A DNA stretch of 64,000 nucleotides from Mytilinidion resinicola (taxonomy: Eukaryota > Ascomycota > Dothideomycetes > Mytilinidiales > Mytilinidiaceae): the NCBI RefSeq assembly GCF_010093595.1, contig NW_022985454.1, forward strand, positions 347,118-411,117, in the 5' to 3' direction. The first letter of the stretch is position 1. Each line of letters opens with the position of its first letter. The notes under the pieces were generated by a model. The model worked only from the letters and a program-made list of their open reading frames with translations. It made no database searches and was not told the origin of the DNA. Of the stretch, positions 62,963 to 64,000 are shown piece after piece. A program made the translations under genes and the position numbers.

Positions 62963-64000
62963 ATGGTCCCCCGGAAGTTCAAGCTCATGTCCCCCCGCCT
63001 ACCAGGCGTCCAAATCCTGAGCCTGGATTGTACACCCGTAGAGTACCAGAAATGGCGCCGAGCAGTGCGGTCTGCCATGACCAATGCTTCACCAGACGCG
63101 TGGCAGCACTGCGATGGTAGCTGCAGCTGTCCGATGCCCATGCCCGCCGACCGATGCAGCCTCAAGAAGGAACCACAGCCTCAGCTGCTTGAAGAGCGCC
63201 GCGATTGGGTGCGCAAAGACCGTGCCGTGAAGCTCGATCTCTTCCTCTCCATCTCCGATGACATCAAAACCGATCTGTTTGGAGTAGGACCACCACTACC
63301 GCCCTCTGCACCAACTGCAAATCAGATGCTCGAAGAGCTGGATGAGCGTTTCAGCCACTACACATTTGACGACTACCATCACGCCTTCTGCTACTTCCTG
63401 AACCTGCATCTCGACGACTTCGAGCACCTCGATGAATTCCACAATGAGTTCCGTGGCATACTCCTCGAAATGGAAGACTTCGGCCAACCCCTTAATAACA
63501 CCCAGGCGTGCTCGGCGTACTTCTCTAAGCTCCGCTGCTGCCAGAACCCCTGGGTGGCGCGCAAGATAAAGGAATGGGACACCCTCGAAGAACACCCGAC
63601 CATTGAGTCGCTGATGGCAGAGGCCCCGAAATGGATGATCATCAAACCGCTCGATATCAAAAACCCCGCCGACGGCCCCGAGGACGCGACGCTAGTCGGA
63701 AGCGACACCGAAATAGACACTTCAGACCGCCTCCCTGTCCGCCCAGAACAACTCCAGCAGAAGCTCCAACGTCTGCAAGACCTACAGCTTGATCTCGAAA
63801 GGCAGCATCAACGGAAAGAAGAGATTCAACAGCAGCCAGAGCACGAAGAAATCACCATCCACGCCAGCCCCGAAGCCCTCCACGCCGCCCAGCCCCCTCC
63901 CCGCAACCCGTCGCGCATGAGCACCCACACCGTCCGCACAATCACCTCCAAGGCGTCGCAAGAGCGCCCTCTACCCCCGCTACCACAAGAAACGGCCCCC
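62963..64000 (+). CDS. Gag-like or unknown protein, open at right edge
   Basis: From the ATG at 62963 the frame is open for 346 codons to the window end. Translation: MVPRKFKLMSPRLPGVQILS, a Cys-rich patch (CDGSCSCPMPMPADRC), then a helical region FSHYTFDDYHHAFCYFLNLH, LDDFEHLDEFHNEFRGILLE, CSAYFSKLRCCQNPWVARKI, EWDTLEEHPTIESLMAEAP, then a Gln/Leu-rich coiled coil (PEQLQQKLQRLQDLQLDLER) and a Pro/Ser tail. The helical part recalls the capsid-like domain of copia/gypsy Gag proteins ('LdeFhnEFR..l..m...g'; 'w....ehPTie.Lm'). No protease or reverse transcriptase is in the window, so a host-retained Gag-like gene or an unrelated helical protein are both possible. The minus ORFs here are shadows. 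Confidence 0.6.
   Translation, partial: MVPRKFKLMSPRLPGVQILSLDCTPVEYQKWRRAVRSAMTNASPDAWQHCDGSCSCPMPMPADRCSLKKEPQPQLLEERRDWVRKDRAVKLDLFLSISDDIKTDLFGVGPPLPPSAPTANQMLEELDERFSHYTFDDYHHAFCYFLNLHLDDFEHLDEFHNEFRGILLEMEDFGQPLNNTQACSAYFSKLRCCQNPWVARKIKEWDTLEEHPTIESLMAEAPKWMIIKPLDIKNPADGPEDATLVGSDTEIDTSDRLPVRPEQLQQKLQRLQDLQLDLERQHQRKEEIQQQPEHEEITIHASPEALHAAQPPPRNPSRMSTHTVRTITSKASQERPLPPLPQETAP

Overview
The window is nuclear DNA of a filamentous ascomycete (Pezizomycotina). The evidence is many introns of 45-80 nt with GT/AG ends and CTAAC/CTGAC branch points, a HET-domain gene, a Zn2Cys6 regulator resembling CTF1/FarA, a fungal CorA-like protein, and orthologues of yeast MRP21, GRS1, RKM5 and LAP2. 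The class (Dothideomycetes-like) is only an impression. I resolved about 28 protein-coding loci and joined exons by hand, checking phase at every junction. No tRNA, rRNA or CRISPR was found.

Layout. 0-10 kb: an RBM25-type splicing factor running off the left edge, divergent from mitoribosomal bS21m (MRP21); two unrecognised fungal proteins; cytosolic glycyl-tRNA synthetase. 10-20.7 kb: a membrane-anchored alpha/beta-hydrolase-like protein without a nucleophile serine, a large EST1-type protein ending in membrane helices, a CorA-like protein with WW-like repeats, and a Mid2/Wsc-like surface protein. 22-29 kb: an RKM5-type methyltransferase divergent from a long-chain acyl-CoA synthetase, a small membrane protein and a metallo-beta-lactamase-fold hydrolase.

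29-40 kb is an accessory-looking island. It holds a frameshifted HET gene between diverged direct repeats, a convergent pair of paralogous multi-pass membrane proteins of a family I do not recognise, two copies of a TA-flanked inverted-repeat element (MITE), a 15-bp minisatellite and a duplicated 200-bp block. A third MITE copy, with its core repeated three times, lies at 59.3-59.9 kb.

40-56 kb returns to conserved genes: leukotriene-A4-hydrolase-type aminopeptidase with two possible starts, an intracellular LysM protein, the nine-exon CTF1/FarA-like regulator (with an 18-nt microexon and an intronic CCTCGG palindrome), a Nudix hydrolase, an AT-hook-like nuclear protein and a METTL7-like methyltransferase. 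58-64 kb: a 73-residue CTCGC protein with a long pyrimidine-rich leader, a zinc-finger protein whose start overlaps the end of holo-ACP synthase, and an ORF open at the right edge with a Gag-like feel.

Functional links are loose, as usual for a fungal chromosome. Acyl-CoA synthetase, holo-ACP synthase and the CTF1/FarA-like regulator all concern fatty acids, but they are far apart and not clustered. The best candidates for something undescribed are the island membrane-protein family, the EST1 plus membrane-domain protein, the WW plus CorA-like protein, and the regulator's intronic palindrome.
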